Shown here: positions 32,881 through 40,521 of the stretch, in pieces
Layout of the letters: each line of letters starts with the position of its first letter
Numbering within the stretch: position 1 is the stretch's first letter
From: Clostridia bacterium
Lineage (GTDB): Bacteria; Bacillota; Clostridia; Lachnospirales; Bianqueaceae
Assembly (NCBI GenBank): GCA_900764045.1
Contig: CAAFMN010000047.1
Span: 19,176 to 83,175, forward strand
Direction of reading: 5' to 3'
DNA length: 64,000 bases
Notes under the pieces: model-generated
What the model was told of the DNA's origin: nothing
Databases searched by the model: none
The model's input: only the letters and a program-made list of their open reading frames with translations
Program-made: the position numbers and the translations under genes

Positions 32881-35469
32881 TTATACATTGCGGCCGCAGC
32901 AGTTCTTATACTTTTTCCCACTGCCACAGGGGCACAGATCATTGCGCCCTACTTTGGCTTCCGCACGTTTGACCGGCTTTTTCACCTTGCTGGTATCGCT
33001 TCCGCGGTTGGTCGAAATATCCTTGGAGACTTCCTTACGCTCCACTTCCTGATTCTGCGCGATATGCACATGGAACATCGCCTTGAGCGTATCCTCCTGA
33101 ATATTCATCGCCAGCTCCTCAAACATATCATAAGAAGCGATCTTGTACTCATCCAGAGGATTCTTCTGCGCATATGCCTGCAAACCGATTCCCTGGCGCA
33201 TCTGATCCATCAGATCGATGTGCTCCGTCCAATGCTGATCGACCACCTGCAGCATGATCACGCGCTCAATCTCTCGCACACGCTCCTCCGGCGCCAGTTC
33301 CTCCTCCTTGGCCTCGTACATCTTTTTGGCATCCTGAATGATTCTCTCGCTCAGTTCTTCCGGCGAGATCTTATCCTTTTCCTCTTCCGGAATCGTGATC
33401 ATCTGACGGAACGGAACAATCCGCCGAATCTCCTCATTCAGATGCGCCATATTCCAATCGCCGGAGAACTTGGATTCCTTGGCCATATCATTTACATAAT
33501 AATGAATGATATCCTCCAGCATCTTCATCAACGTCGGGCGCAGATTCTCACCCTCCAGCACCTGACGGCGCTGCTCATAGATAATCTCACGCTGTTCGTT
33601 CATTACCTGATCGTATTCCAGCAGGCGCTTACGAATTCCGAAGTTGTTCTCCTCCACGCGCTTCTGGGAACGCTCGATCGCGCCGGACAGCGTCTTATCG
33701 CTGATGGGCTGTCCTTCCGGCAACCGGAGCCTCTCCAGAATCGCCTTCATACGCTCCCCGCCGAAAATACGCATCAGATCGTCTTCCATAGAGATATAGA
33801 AACGGGATTCACCCTTATCCCCCTGACGTCCTGCACGTCCGCGGAGCTGATTATCGATACGTCTTGCCTCATGCCGTTCGGTACCGATGATCTTCAGTCC
33901 TCCCAGATCCGCCACGCCTTCTCCCAGCTTGATATCCGTACCTCGTCCTGCCATGTTGGTCGCGATCGTAACCGCGCCCTTCTGACCAGCCAACGCTACA
34001 ATCTCGGCCTCTCTCTCATGGAACTTGGCATTCAGTACATTGTGCGGAATGCCGGCACGCTTCAGCATGCCGCTGACCAATTCGGAATCCTCGATAGTGA
34101 TCGTGCCGACCAGCACCGGCTGGCCCTTGGCATGAGACTCCACGATCTCTTCCACCGCTGCCTGATATTTTTCTTTTTTGGTCTTAAAGACCATATCCGG
34201 ATAATCCTTACGCGCCACCGGACGGTTGGTCGGGATCTCCACAACGTCCATACCGTATATATCCTGGAATTCTCCCTCTTCCGTCTTGGCCGTACCGGTC
34301 ATACCTGCTTTTTTGTCATATTTATTAAAATAGTTCTGGAAAGTAATGGTCGCCAGCGTCTTGCTCTCCCGCTTCACCTCTACGTCTTCCTTCGCCTCGA
34401 TTGCCTGGTGCAGACCGTCCGAATAGCGGCGGCCGGGCATCAGACGACCCGTAAACTCATCTACGATGATGATCTGTCCGTCCTTGACCACGTAGTCCTT
34501 ATCCCGCGCCATCAAATACCGCGCCTTTAAGGCTGTATTGATATGGTGCAGAATCTCCGCGTTCTCCGGATCTCCCAGATTCTCCAGCTTGAAGTACTGC
34601 TCCGCCTTGCGGATACCATCCGCTGTCAGTGTGCAGGACTTTTCCTTTTCATCTACAACAAAGTCTCCCTCTTCCTGGACCTCTTCATTCATCATCATTG
34701 CCAGCTTGCTCTGATCCCCGACAATGCGGCCCTTCTTCAGGCGGGATGCCAACAGATCCGCCTGCTTATAAAGATTGGTAGACTTACCGCTGCGGCCGGA
34801 AATAATCAGCGGAGTTCTGGCTTCATCGATCAATACGGAGTCCACCTCATCGATGATCGCGTAATGCAGACCGCGCTGTACCATCCGATTCTTGTAAACG
34901 ACCATATTGTCCCGCAGATAGTCAAATCCGAATTCGTTGTTGGTACCGTAAGTGATATCACACTGGTAGGCTTCCCGACGCTGGTCGTTATTCATATCAT
35001 TCAGAATGCAGCCCACCGTCAGGCCCAGGAAACGGTGTACCTGTCCCATCCACTGCGCGTCACGGCTGGCCAGGTAGTCGTTGACAGTGACCACATGTAC
35101 GCCCTTACCCTCCAGTGCGTTCAAATACGCCGGAAGAAGGGCTACCTGCGTCTTACCTTCACCGGTTTTCATCTCGGCGATTCGGCCCTGATGCAGGACA
35201 ATACCGCCCATGAGCTGTACGCGGAAATGCTTGGTATGGAGCACTCTTCCTGTCGCTTCCCGTACTACGGCATATGCCTCCGGCAAAAGGTCATCCAATG
35301 TCTCCCCTTCAGCCAGTCTCTTTTTAAACTCCTCTGTCTTGGCCGCCAGCTCACTGTCGCTGAGCTTCTGCATGGCTTCGTCATAGCTCTCAATCTCACG
35401 GACGATCGGTTCAATCCTCCGGATCTCCTTGGCGCTCGTATTGCCAAAGATCTTTTCAATCCATCCCAT
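32881..35469 (-). CDS. secA: Preprotein translocase ATPase SecA
   Basis: This 862-aa motor drives proteins through SecYEG. The DEAD-like motor shows Walker A in EMKTGEGKT and Walker B in IIDEVDSVLIDEARTP, and NBD2 has ATNMAGRGTDIKLG and GRAGRQGDKG. The C-terminus carries the SEC-C zinc motif CPCGSGKKYKNCCG. It is slightly short of the Bacillus pattern in the linker but complete. Its own promoter is at 35539-35567. prfB follows 61 bp later, the common Firmicute order. Confidence 0.97.
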   Translation of the reverse strand: MGWIEKIFGNTSAKEIRRIEPIVREIESYDEAMQKLSDSELAAKTEEFKKRLAEGETLDDLLPEAYAVVREATGRVLHTKHFRVQLMGGIVLHQGRIAEMKTGEGKTQVALLPAYLNALEGKGVHVVTVNDYLASRDAQWMGQVHRFLGLTVGCILNDMNNDQRREAYQCDITYGTNNEFGFDYLRDNMVVYKNRMVQRGLHYAIIDEVDSVLIDEARTPLIISGRSGKSTNLYKQADLLASRLKKGRIVGDQSKLAMMMNEEVQEEGDFVVDEKEKSCTLTADGIRKAEQYFKLENLGDPENAEILHHINTALKARYLMARDKDYVVKDGQIIIVDEFTGRLMPGRRYSDGLHQAIEAKEDVEVKRESKTLATITFQNYFNKYDKKAGMTGTAKTEEGEFQDIYGMDVVEIPTNRPVARKDYPDMVFKTKKEKYQAAVEEIVESHAKGQPVLVGTITIEDSELVSGMLKRAGIPHNVLNAKFHEREAEIVALAGQKGAVTIATNMAGRGTDIKLGEGVADLGGLKIIGTERHEARRIDNQLRGRAGRQGDKGESRFYISMEDDLMRIFGGERMKAILERLRLPEGQPISDKTLSGAIERSQKRVEENNFGIRKRLLEYDQVMNEQREIIYEQRRQVLEGENLRPTLMKMLEDIIHYYVNDMAKESKFSGDWNMAHLNEEIRRIVPFRQMITIPEEEKDKISPEELSERIIQDAKKMYEAKEEELAPEERVREIERVIMLQVVDQHWTEHIDLMDQMRQGIGLQAYAQKNPLDEYKIASYDMFEELAMNIQEDTLKAMFHVHIAQNQEVERKEVSKDISTNRGSDTSKVKKPVKRAEAKVGRNDLCPCGSGKKYKNCCGRNV

Positions 35470-35538
35470 TCTTCCACCTCGTATTTATATTCAAATCTGC
35501 AAAGAATCACAAAAAACTGGCACTATGCCATCCTAGTT

Positions 35539-35567
35539 ATTGTAACACCAATCCCCATTTCATGCAA
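35539..35567 (-). promoter_or_regulatory. Sigma-A promoter of secA
   Basis: On the minus strand, TTGCAT at 35567-35562 and TACAAT at 35544-35539 are 17 nt apart. The start codon of secA is 70 bp downstream. Confidence 0.75.
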
Positions 35568-35594
35568 CCTCTATTTTGTAAACAAATATGCGAA

Positions 35595-35824
35595 ATACAA
35601 GACCCGTCCAGGCTTCTCCACTCTCCGACCGCTCCGGCCGCTTCACATTTTCTTCCCTTTTCTGTAAAAAGGGCTGTGCGTATTGGATGGATTCTCCTGG
35701 ACGGGCTTCTATTCAACAGATCTTATACACGAATCTCATGTTTTGTTAGAAGGCATTCCCCCTTTCCTGACACTCTAATGCTGTTCGCTTGGTGTCTGCA
35801 TGGGCATCACACTCCTCCCTGGGT
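35595..35824 (-). ncRNA. Candidate structured RNA between hpf and secA
   Basis: A predicted promoter at 35831-35859 would give a transcript of about 230 nt that contains no convincing gene. Its 3' half is closed by a perfect 10-bp long-range stem (CCCGTCCAGG at 35603-35612 with CCTGGACGGG at 35696-35705). That stem encloses a 7-bp hairpin (CCCTTTT/AAAAGGG) and a 5-bp hairpin (GGCCG/CGGTC), forming a three-way junction. GACAC/GTGTC can pair in the 5' half. It lies beside hpf (raiA), the neighbourhood of the known raiA-motif RNA, but I cannot check the consensus by eye. It ends before the secA promoter. A hexanucleotide RBS followed by a 10-codon frame at 35805 is the only coding hint. Confidence 0.45.
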
Positions 35825-35830
35825 CTCAAT

Positions 35831-35859
35831 ATTCTATATTATTATGAAACGATTGTCAT
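35831..35859 (-). promoter_or_regulatory. Promoter overlapping the hpf stop codon
   Basis: On the minus strand, ATGACA at 35859-35854 and TAGAAT at 35836-35831 are separated by 17 nt, each one mismatch from consensus. It would transcribe only the hpf-secA gap, which supports a separate RNA there. Confidence 0.5.
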
Positions 35860-36392
35860 TCCTCCGGCTCGATCAGTCCATAGGTGCCAGGCTCCTTCCG
35901 CTTGTACACCACGCTGATCTGCTGATTGGCCACATTACGGAACACAAAGAAATCATGTCCCAGAAGCTCCATCTGCAGGCAGGCTTCATTGACATCCATC
36001 GGCTTGGCCGGTACCCTCTTGATCCTGCGGATGACCATGGCCTCTTCCTCTTCACCGGGAACATCCTCAAAATATTTTGTATTCCATGTCTTGTCTGCTT
36101 TGGCTCTTGTCTGCAGCTTCTTTCTATAGCGGACAATCTGGCGCTCCAGCTTGTCCATCGCCTGATCCAACGCCGCGTATTTGTCCGCGTCCCTAACTTC
36201 GGCCCGTATCGGAGACGCGCCCTGTACCGGAATTGTCACCTCAGCCGCCACACTTCGATTCTCCACTCTGTATGTCACATAAACTTTAGTATCGGGAGAA
36301 AAGAACTTGCTCAGCCGCTCCAGCTTCTTCTCAGACATTTCCTTCAGATTCTCTGTGATCTCAATGTCGCGGCCCTTAAACTCGTACCTCAT
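35856..36392 (-). CDS. hpf: Long-form ribosome hibernation promoting factor
   Basis: This 178-aa protein binds the 30S decoding centre and dimerises ribosomes into inactive 100S particles. The N-terminal HPF/RaiA domain (residues 1-100, RYEFKGRDIEITENLKEMSEKKLERL) is basic in its helices. A linker follows, and the C-terminal dimerisation domain (EACLQMELLGHDFFVFRNV) is typical of the long form found in Firmicutes. AAGGGAG lies 7 nt upstream. A SigH-like promoter and a DnaA-box cluster precede it. In Bacillus the homologous gene is under SigB and SigH control. Confidence 0.95.
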   Translation of the reverse strand: MRYEFKGRDIEITENLKEMSEKKLERLSKFFSPDTKVYVTYRVENRSVAAEVTIPVQGASPIRAEVRDADKYAALDQAMDKLERQIVRYRKKLQTRAKADKTWNTKYFEDVPGEEEEAMVIRRIKRVPAKPMDVNEACLQMELLGHDFFVFRNVANQQISVVYKRKEPGTYGLIEPEE

Positions 36393-36474
36393 AAAAACAC
36401 TCCCTTACTTCAATTCTCAAACGTCCGTCAGGAACCCGGTCTTCCGTGTCCTTCCGACCGCCTGTATTTTCTCT

Positions 36475-36501
36475 ATTCGACACAGAACATCGGAATCCTC
36501 T
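36475..36501 (-). promoter_or_regulatory. SigH-like promoter of hpf
   Basis: On the minus strand, AGAGGATTC (-35, 8 of 9 to RNAGGAWWW) and GTCGAAT (-10, RNNGAAT) are separated by 11 nt. No good sigma-A promoter was found for hpf. Transcription would start near 36468, 76 nt before the ATG. Confidence 0.5.
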
Positions 36502-36511
36502 TTTATACGAA

Positions 36512-36521
36512 CACAAATTTG
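36512..36521. promoter_or_regulatory. Palindrome ACAAATTTGT upstream of hpf
   Basis: This is a perfect 10-bp palindrome; with its flanks it extends to 14 of 16 symmetric positions. It lies between the SigH-like promoter and the first DnaA box and could be an operator of unknown identity. Confidence 0.3.
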
Positions 36522-36528
36522 TATTAAG

Positions 36529-36682
36529 TTATCCACATTTTTAAGTGGATAACTCTTTGCAAGAGGCGGATAACTCCACTTGCATTTTTTAATCCTCCAC
36601 ATTTTATCCCCAGCAATGTGGACAATGTGGACAACTTTGTGAATAACCCTTTTTATAGCTTTTTTATCTTTTCTTATCCACA
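36529..36682. promoter_or_regulatory. Cluster of DnaA boxes
   Basis: Two perfect TTATCCACA boxes lie on the plus strand at 36529-36537 and 36674-36682. One-mismatch boxes are at 36544-36552 (minus), 36604-36612 (plus), 36617-36625, 36626-36634 and 36638-36646 (minus); a two-mismatch box is at 36565-36573 (minus). The first pair forms an inverted repeat, TTATCCAC-N8-GTGGATAA. T-rich sequence flanks the cluster at 36649-36675. No dnaA or dnaN is near and gene strand does not switch here, so a DnaA-titration or regulatory site is more likely than oriC. The rest of the 36393-36863 gap holds the hpf promoter and a terminator. Confidence 0.72.
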
Positions 36683-36814
36683 TATACTCCACATTCTTTC
36701 CACCGTCTATATTTTCGCACTATTTCACCTTTTCCAACATATGCTTTCTCCTTCACTTTTCTAAATATATGGCATACTTTCGTGTCATTTTAACAGTTTT
36801 TTACAGCAAAAAAC

Positions 36815-36849
36815 ACAAGAAAAGCGAACAACAATTCGCTGTTGTTCGC
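36815..36849 (-). terminator. Terminator of the Sel1/NERD gene
   Basis: On the minus strand, GCGAACAACA and TGTTGTTCGC form a 10-bp stem around a 6-nt loop, followed by a T-rich tail. It lies 15 bp after the stop codon. Confidence 0.85.
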
Positions 36850-36863
36850 CCGTTTTATCGTTC

Positions 36864-38330
36864 TTAATTGTACTTTTTCTCCCGATCCGCGATTCTCTTA
36901 TTCTCCGGATACTGCCGCAGCAGATGCTCAATCGCCTTCATAACCTGCGCCATCTCCCCCGTCCGCAGGACATGACGGCTCTCCTGCATCTCCATAAATC
37001 CCCGGACCTTCTCTCCGCCGCCAACCAGCACATGAACATTGTCCTCTTTGGAGATCCCTTCAATCTTGTCCACATTGGTATGCCCACCGAAAACCACAAC
37101 AGAGTAGATCGGAATATCATGCAGCCAGAAGCCCGGACAAAGAGCTCTGAGTGCGTCCTGCAGCGACTGAATATCAGCTTCGTTTTTCAGGAGCGGATTA
37201 GCCATATATCGCACACGGCCCGTATAACCGTGCACCTTCCACTCCTCATCATCCGCCCGTCCGCTGATGTTTCCCGTGATTCCGCTCACATTGATCACAT
37301 AGATTCCCTTCTCACTGACCAGCAGAAGATCAATCACCGTCATTGCTTTTCTGCCCGGCAGAATCATAGATGGTATCATGTATCCCCGGTAATTTCCAAA
37401 GGGTGACCGCGGCAGCCGCTGACTGTTATAGCAAAAAGGCTGCAACTCCTTCTGCAAAGTGACGTAGATCTCATACTGACTCTGCCCAGCTCGGTCCATC
37501 TCTTCATAGTCCTTCTGATGCTGCTGATAAAAGGGCGTACTGCGGAAATAGATCCGGTCCACAGCTCGCTGATGCGCGACCTGATACCCATAATAGAATC
37601 CGATTCCGGTGCCCAGCACAGCAAGCCCCGCCGTTATGATGCCGTATAGAGAACTTCCTCCGGACAACAGCATCAGGATCAAGGCCGCCAAACCTGCCAA
37701 CAGAAGGCTTGCCAACAGACCGACGCCGGCAAAAATCAGGCCGGTCTTGAGGTAATCCAACGCGAATGCCGGCGCTTTTTCCACCGGCTTTGCCTCTCCG
37801 ATCGCCACACTGCGTGGCTTATCCTCCTCATTCGTCGGCACACCGTAACGCACATTGTCCGGCTCCCCTTCACCCTTAGAGAATTCCCAGGCGCTCTTGG
37901 ACGCCTCTTCTCCCTCCGGCCGGCTGACCAGCTGGTCCGGCTCCTCGTCATAACCCTTGGCCCGCGCCGCACTGATCCACCGCTTACCTTCTTCTTCGGA
38001 AACCGGCGTACCATAGCCGGTCAGATAGCATTTTCCCAACCAATACTGCGCTTCCGCGTCATCCTGAAGCGCCGCCATCTGATACATCCGGATGGCCTCC
38101 TCCGGATTCTCATCCGGATACGGCGCATGCTGCGCGCTGGTATACAACAGGCCCAATGCCTTCTGCGCCTTCAGGCATCCGCCTTCTGCCGCAACCTTGA
38201 TCCACAGATATCCCTGCCGCGGGTCCTTAACTTCTCCGCTTCCTTTGTAATATTTCAGCGCCAACAGATACTGTGCGTTGGCGTCCCCCGCTTCCGCCCT
38301 TTGCCGCAGCTCGTCCGCCGCCATAATCAT
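36864..38330 (-). CDS. Sel1-repeat membrane protein with NERD-like domain
   Basis: This 488-aa protein joins three parts. Residues 1-135 hold three to four Sel1/TPR-like repeats (AEAGDANAQYLLALKYYKG, AAEGGCLKAQKALGLLY, DDAEAQYWLGKCYLTGYG). Two or three membrane helices lie near residues 200-265. Residues 310-430 form a NERD (nuclease-related) domain. The PD-(D/E)xK site looks degenerate: VIDLLLVSEKGIYVI keeps the Asp, but the usual E-x-K is NVS, so nuclease activity is doubtful. The ATG at 38330 has AGGAGG 8 nt upstream. It is co-directional with the CYTH gene 19 bp upstream. Function is unknown; a membrane-linked sensor or scaffold is possible. Confidence 0.75.
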   Translation of the reverse strand: MIMAADELRQRAEAGDANAQYLLALKYYKGSGEVKDPRQGYLWIKVAAEGGCLKAQKALGLLYTSAQHAPYPDENPEEAIRMYQMAALQDDAEAQYWLGKCYLTGYGTPVSEEEGKRWISAARAKGYDEEPDQLVSRPEGEEASKSAWEFSKGEGEPDNVRYGVPTNEEDKPRSVAIGEAKPVEKAPAFALDYLKTGLIFAGVGLLASLLLAGLAALILMLLSGGSSLYGIITAGLAVLGTGIGFYYGYQVAHQRAVDRIYFRSTPFYQQHQKDYEEMDRAGQSQYEIYVTLQKELQPFCYNSQRLPRSPFGNYRGYMIPSMILPGRKAMTVIDLLLVSEKGIYVINVSGITGNISGRADDEEWKVHGYTGRVRYMANPLLKNEADIQSLQDALRALCPGFWLHDIPIYSVVVFGGHTNVDKIEGISKEDNVHVLVGGGEKVRGFMEMQESRHVLRTGEMAQVMKAIEHLLRQYPENKRIADREKKYN

Positions 38331-38349
38331 ATTCAATTCCTCCTGCTCT

Positions 38350-38802
38350 TTATGCCCTCGTCATATTACTATTGTGATAGCGCGGATCCTGTGATACATC
38401 TTCGCCGAACCATTCCGGCTTCTGAAACTCCCGCATTCCGTCCTCACTCAAAAATTCCACCTCAGCCAGGATCAAGCCCTGCTGTGTGCCCCCGAACACA
38501 TCTACTTCGGCTTTTAAGCCGTTCTCTAAAGGATATACATATCGTGTTTTAACAATAAACCGGCCTGAACATTTTTCCTTCAGTCCCTCAAATTGGCGGG
38601 AAGTAAGCTCCAGCTCATATTCCTCCCGGACGATCATCCCACCGCCTTTAACCGTCAGGATATACCGCTGTTCCTCTCCATTGTTCCATGAACGGATTCG
38701 AATCACCGGGTCCGTGCTGATATACCCCTGTTCTATATGAATCGCTTCTGCCGCCGGCAGCTCCGGCAGCTTCTCTACCAGGAATTTTCGTTCGATCTCC
38801 AT
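38350..38802 (-). CDS. CYTH domain (triphosphate tunnel) protein
   Basis: This 150-aa cytoplasmic protein of the CYTH/triphosphate-tunnel superfamily probably hydrolyses inorganic triphosphate or a related compound. It opens with the signature MEIERKFLVE and shows alternating charged strands typical of the tunnel: VIRIRSW, YILTVKGGG, REEYELEL, TRYVYPLENGLKAEVDVF and LAEVEFLSE. It has its own promoter, divergent from the HIT gene. Bacterial relatives include adenylate cyclase type IV, but short CYTH proteins are usually tripolyphosphatases. Confidence 0.88.
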   Translation of the reverse strand: MEIERKFLVEKLPELPAAEAIHIEQGYISTDPVIRIRSWNNGEEQRYILTVKGGGMIVREEYELELTSRQFEGLKEKCSGRFIVKTRYVYPLENGLKAEVDVFGGTQQGLILAEVEFLSEDGMREFQKPEWFGEDVSQDPRYHNSNMTRA

Positions 38803-38825
38803 CTGGCGTCCCCTCCCTCCTATTT

Positions 38826-38853
38826 ATTGTACCGATTCCTTCCGAAATGTCAA
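38826..38853 (-). promoter_or_regulatory. Promoter of the CYTH-Sel1/NERD pair
   Basis: On the minus strand, TTGACA at 38853-38848 and TACAAT at 38831-38826 have a 16-nt spacer. It is back to back with the HIT promoter. Confidence 0.75.
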
Positions 38854-38861
38854 CCGTTTTA

Positions 38862-38890
38862 TTGACAAAAACCCAACTTTGTACTACAAT
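38862..38890 (+). promoter_or_regulatory. Promoter of the HIT gene
   Basis: A perfect TTGACA, a 17-nt spacer and TACAAT. It diverges from the CYTH promoter with only 8 bp between the two -35 boxes, so the two transcripts may compete or share a regulator. Confidence 0.85.
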
Positions 38891-38934
38891 CCTAATATCA
38901 ACTGAAACCGCTCATGCGGAGAAAGGACTTAACT

Positions 38935-39360
38935 ATGGAAATCAAAGATACCAATTGCGCATATTGCATGGAAGACGAAAAGCTGGATCAGTTCGGCATC
39001 AAGATCTGCGAGCTTCCCACCAGTAAGCTGTACCTTTTTAAGGAGCAAAGCCATCCCGGCCGTGTTATTGTCGCTCACAAGCGCCATCTCGGCGATATGA
39101 CCCTGCTCTCTGACGAGGAGCGGAACGCTTTCTTTGCTGATATCGCCCATGTTTCCCGTGCGCTGCAGGCCGCCTTCCATCCGGACAAGGTAAATTACGG
39201 CGCTTACGGCGATACCGGACATCATCTGCACTTCCACCTCGTTCCCAAATACAAAGACGAATATGAGTGGGGCGGTGTATTTGCCATGAATCCCGGTGTC
39301 AAGACCTTGAGCGACGCTGAATACGCGGAGCTGATCCAGAAGATCAAGGATAACCTGTAA
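38935..39360 (+). CDS. HIT family nucleotide hydrolase/transferase
   Basis: This 141-aa histidine-triad protein hydrolyses or transfers nucleotides from nucleoside phosphoramidates or dinucleotides. The triad HLHFHLVPK lies near residue 97, preceded by GRVIVAHKRHLGDMTLLSDEE. A Cys pair, CAYC, near residue 9 could bind zinc with later His residues, as in Hint relatives. The ATG at 38935 has AAAGG 9 nt upstream; seven upstream codons in frame are not needed. A terminator follows before the esterase gene. Confidence 0.9.
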   Translation: MEIKDTNCAYCMEDEKLDQFGIKICELPTSKLYLFKEQSHPGRVIVAHKRHLGDMTLLSDEERNAFFADIAHVSRALQAAFHPDKVNYGAYGDTGHHLHFHLVPKYKDEYEWGGVFAMNPGVKTLSDAEYAELIQKIKDNL

Positions 39361-39365
39361 TTCTA

Positions 39366-39397
39366 AGGGGCGCTGTTTTCGCGCCCTTTTATTTTTT
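39366..39397 (+). terminator. Terminator between HIT and esterase genes
   Basis: AAGGGGCGC and GCGCCCTTT pair with a 7-nt loop, followed by TTTTATTTTTT. No separate promoter for the esterase is visible between it and position 39418, so read-through is likely. Confidence 0.85.
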
Positions 39398-39417
39398 ATA
39401 TCAAAGGAGGTCACACT

Positions 39418-40479
39418 ATGTCACTACAAACAGAATTGCAGCTTCGTCATCTACCGGAGATTCTCCCGGATGATACTCCCTGGCCCGTTCGGCGCGCGGA
39501 GATTCAGAAAATACTGGAAAAGGAGATCTACGGCGCCATCCCGCCTGCGCCGGAATGCGTACACGCTCAGATTCTGGAAGAAAAAGCCGCTTACGCCGGA
39601 AAAGCTGTGCGTCAGCAAATCGCGCTGACCTTTGATACGCCAAAGGGTCCGTTTACTTTCCCGTTCTATCTGGTAGTTCCCAAGTCAGAGCAGCCTGTTC
39701 CGGCCGTAGTACACATCTCGTTCTCTCCCCTTCCGGATAATGATTCCTCTCCCATGGAAGAATTGATCGATCATGGTTTTGCCATTGCCGGCTTCTTCTA
39801 CCGCGACGTTGCCAACGATACGAACGATGGTTTTACTTCCGGCCTGGGTCCGCTCTACATCACGACGCCACGTCAGCCGGAGGATCCCGGAACCATCAGC
39901 CTGTGGTCCTTTGCCGCATCGCGTGTATTGGATTACCTGTTGACACGTCCCGAGATCTGCCATGAAAAAATCGCGGTTGCCGGACATTCCCGTCTTGGCA
40001 AAACCGCCCTGTGGGCCGGAGCCTGCGACACTCGCTTCTATGCTGTATATTCCAATAATTCCGGATGCAGCGGCGCCGCAATTACCCGCGGCAAGGTTGG
40101 TGAAAATGTACAGGTAATCAGCACCAACTTCCCCTACTGGTTCTGTCCCAATTATCAGCAGTACAAAGGCCGCGAGGACGCTATGCCCTTTGATCAGCAT
40201 TTTCTTCTGGCCCTGGTTGCGCCCCGTCTCCTGTATGTCGCCAGTGCCGAGGAAGATACCTGGGCGGATCCCGCATCAGAATTCTTAAGTGCAGTGGAAG
40301 CCGGGCGTGTCTACACGCTTCTCGGCGTCCAGCCTCTTGTGTGCGAAGACCGACTGCCTGTCCCCCCGGACAGTTACCCGGACGGACGCATTGGCTACCA
40401 TATCCGACGCGGCACGCACTTCTTAAGCCGCTATGACTGGGATCATTTTCTGAACTTCCTGACCCGGCATGATCAATAA
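39418..40479 (+). CDS. CE15-like (glucuronoyl) esterase, cytoplasmic
   Basis: This 353-aa alpha/beta hydrolase resembles carbohydrate esterase family 15 and related acetyl-xylan esterase-like enzymes. The nucleophile Ser is in VAGHSRLGKTALWAGA near residue 196. NNSGCSGAAITRGK and FPYWFCPNYQQY follow. The C-terminal His is in RRGTHFLSRYDWDHFLNFL, and the acid may be Asp/Glu in EEDTWADPASEF. No signal peptide is present, so it would act on imported oligosaccharides or esters. GGAGG lies 7 nt upstream. It lies away from the main glycan locus, between housekeeping genes. Confidence 0.8.
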   Translation: MSLQTELQLRHLPEILPDDTPWPVRRAEIQKILEKEIYGAIPPAPECVHAQILEEKAAYAGKAVRQQIALTFDTPKGPFTFPFYLVVPKSEQPVPAVVHISFSPLPDNDSSPMEELIDHGFAIAGFFYRDVANDTNDGFTSGLGPLYITTPRQPEDPGTISLWSFAASRVLDYLLTRPEICHEKIAVAGHSRLGKTALWAGACDTRFYAVYSNNSGCSGAAITRGKVGENVQVISTNFPYWFCPNYQQYKGREDAMPFDQHFLLALVAPRLLYVASAEEDTWADPASEFLSAVEAGRVYTLLGVQPLVCEDRLPVPPDSYPDGRIGYHIRRGTHFLSRYDWDHFLNFLTRHDQ

Positions 40480-40483
40480 CAAC

Positions 40484-40521
40484 AAAGGCTGGTCTCTCCG
40501 TTATGAATGACCAGCCTTTTT
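40484..40521. terminator. Bidirectional terminator overlapping the methyltransferase 3' end
   Basis: AAAGGCTGGTC pairs with GACCAGCCTTT around a 14-nt loop, with a T-run on the plus-strand side. The last codons of the convergent methyltransferase gene (stop at 40501-40503) lie inside it. Confidence 0.88.

Noticed and set aside
32776..34530. Plus-strand frame of 584 codons opposite secA
   Set aside because: secA motifs are complete on the minus strand. The plus frame has no start signals or domains.
36529..36682. DnaA-box cluster as the chromosomal origin
   Set aside because: No dnaA, dnaN, recF, gyrB or rpmH nearby, and gene strand is the same on both sides. A titration or regulatory cluster fits better without skew data.
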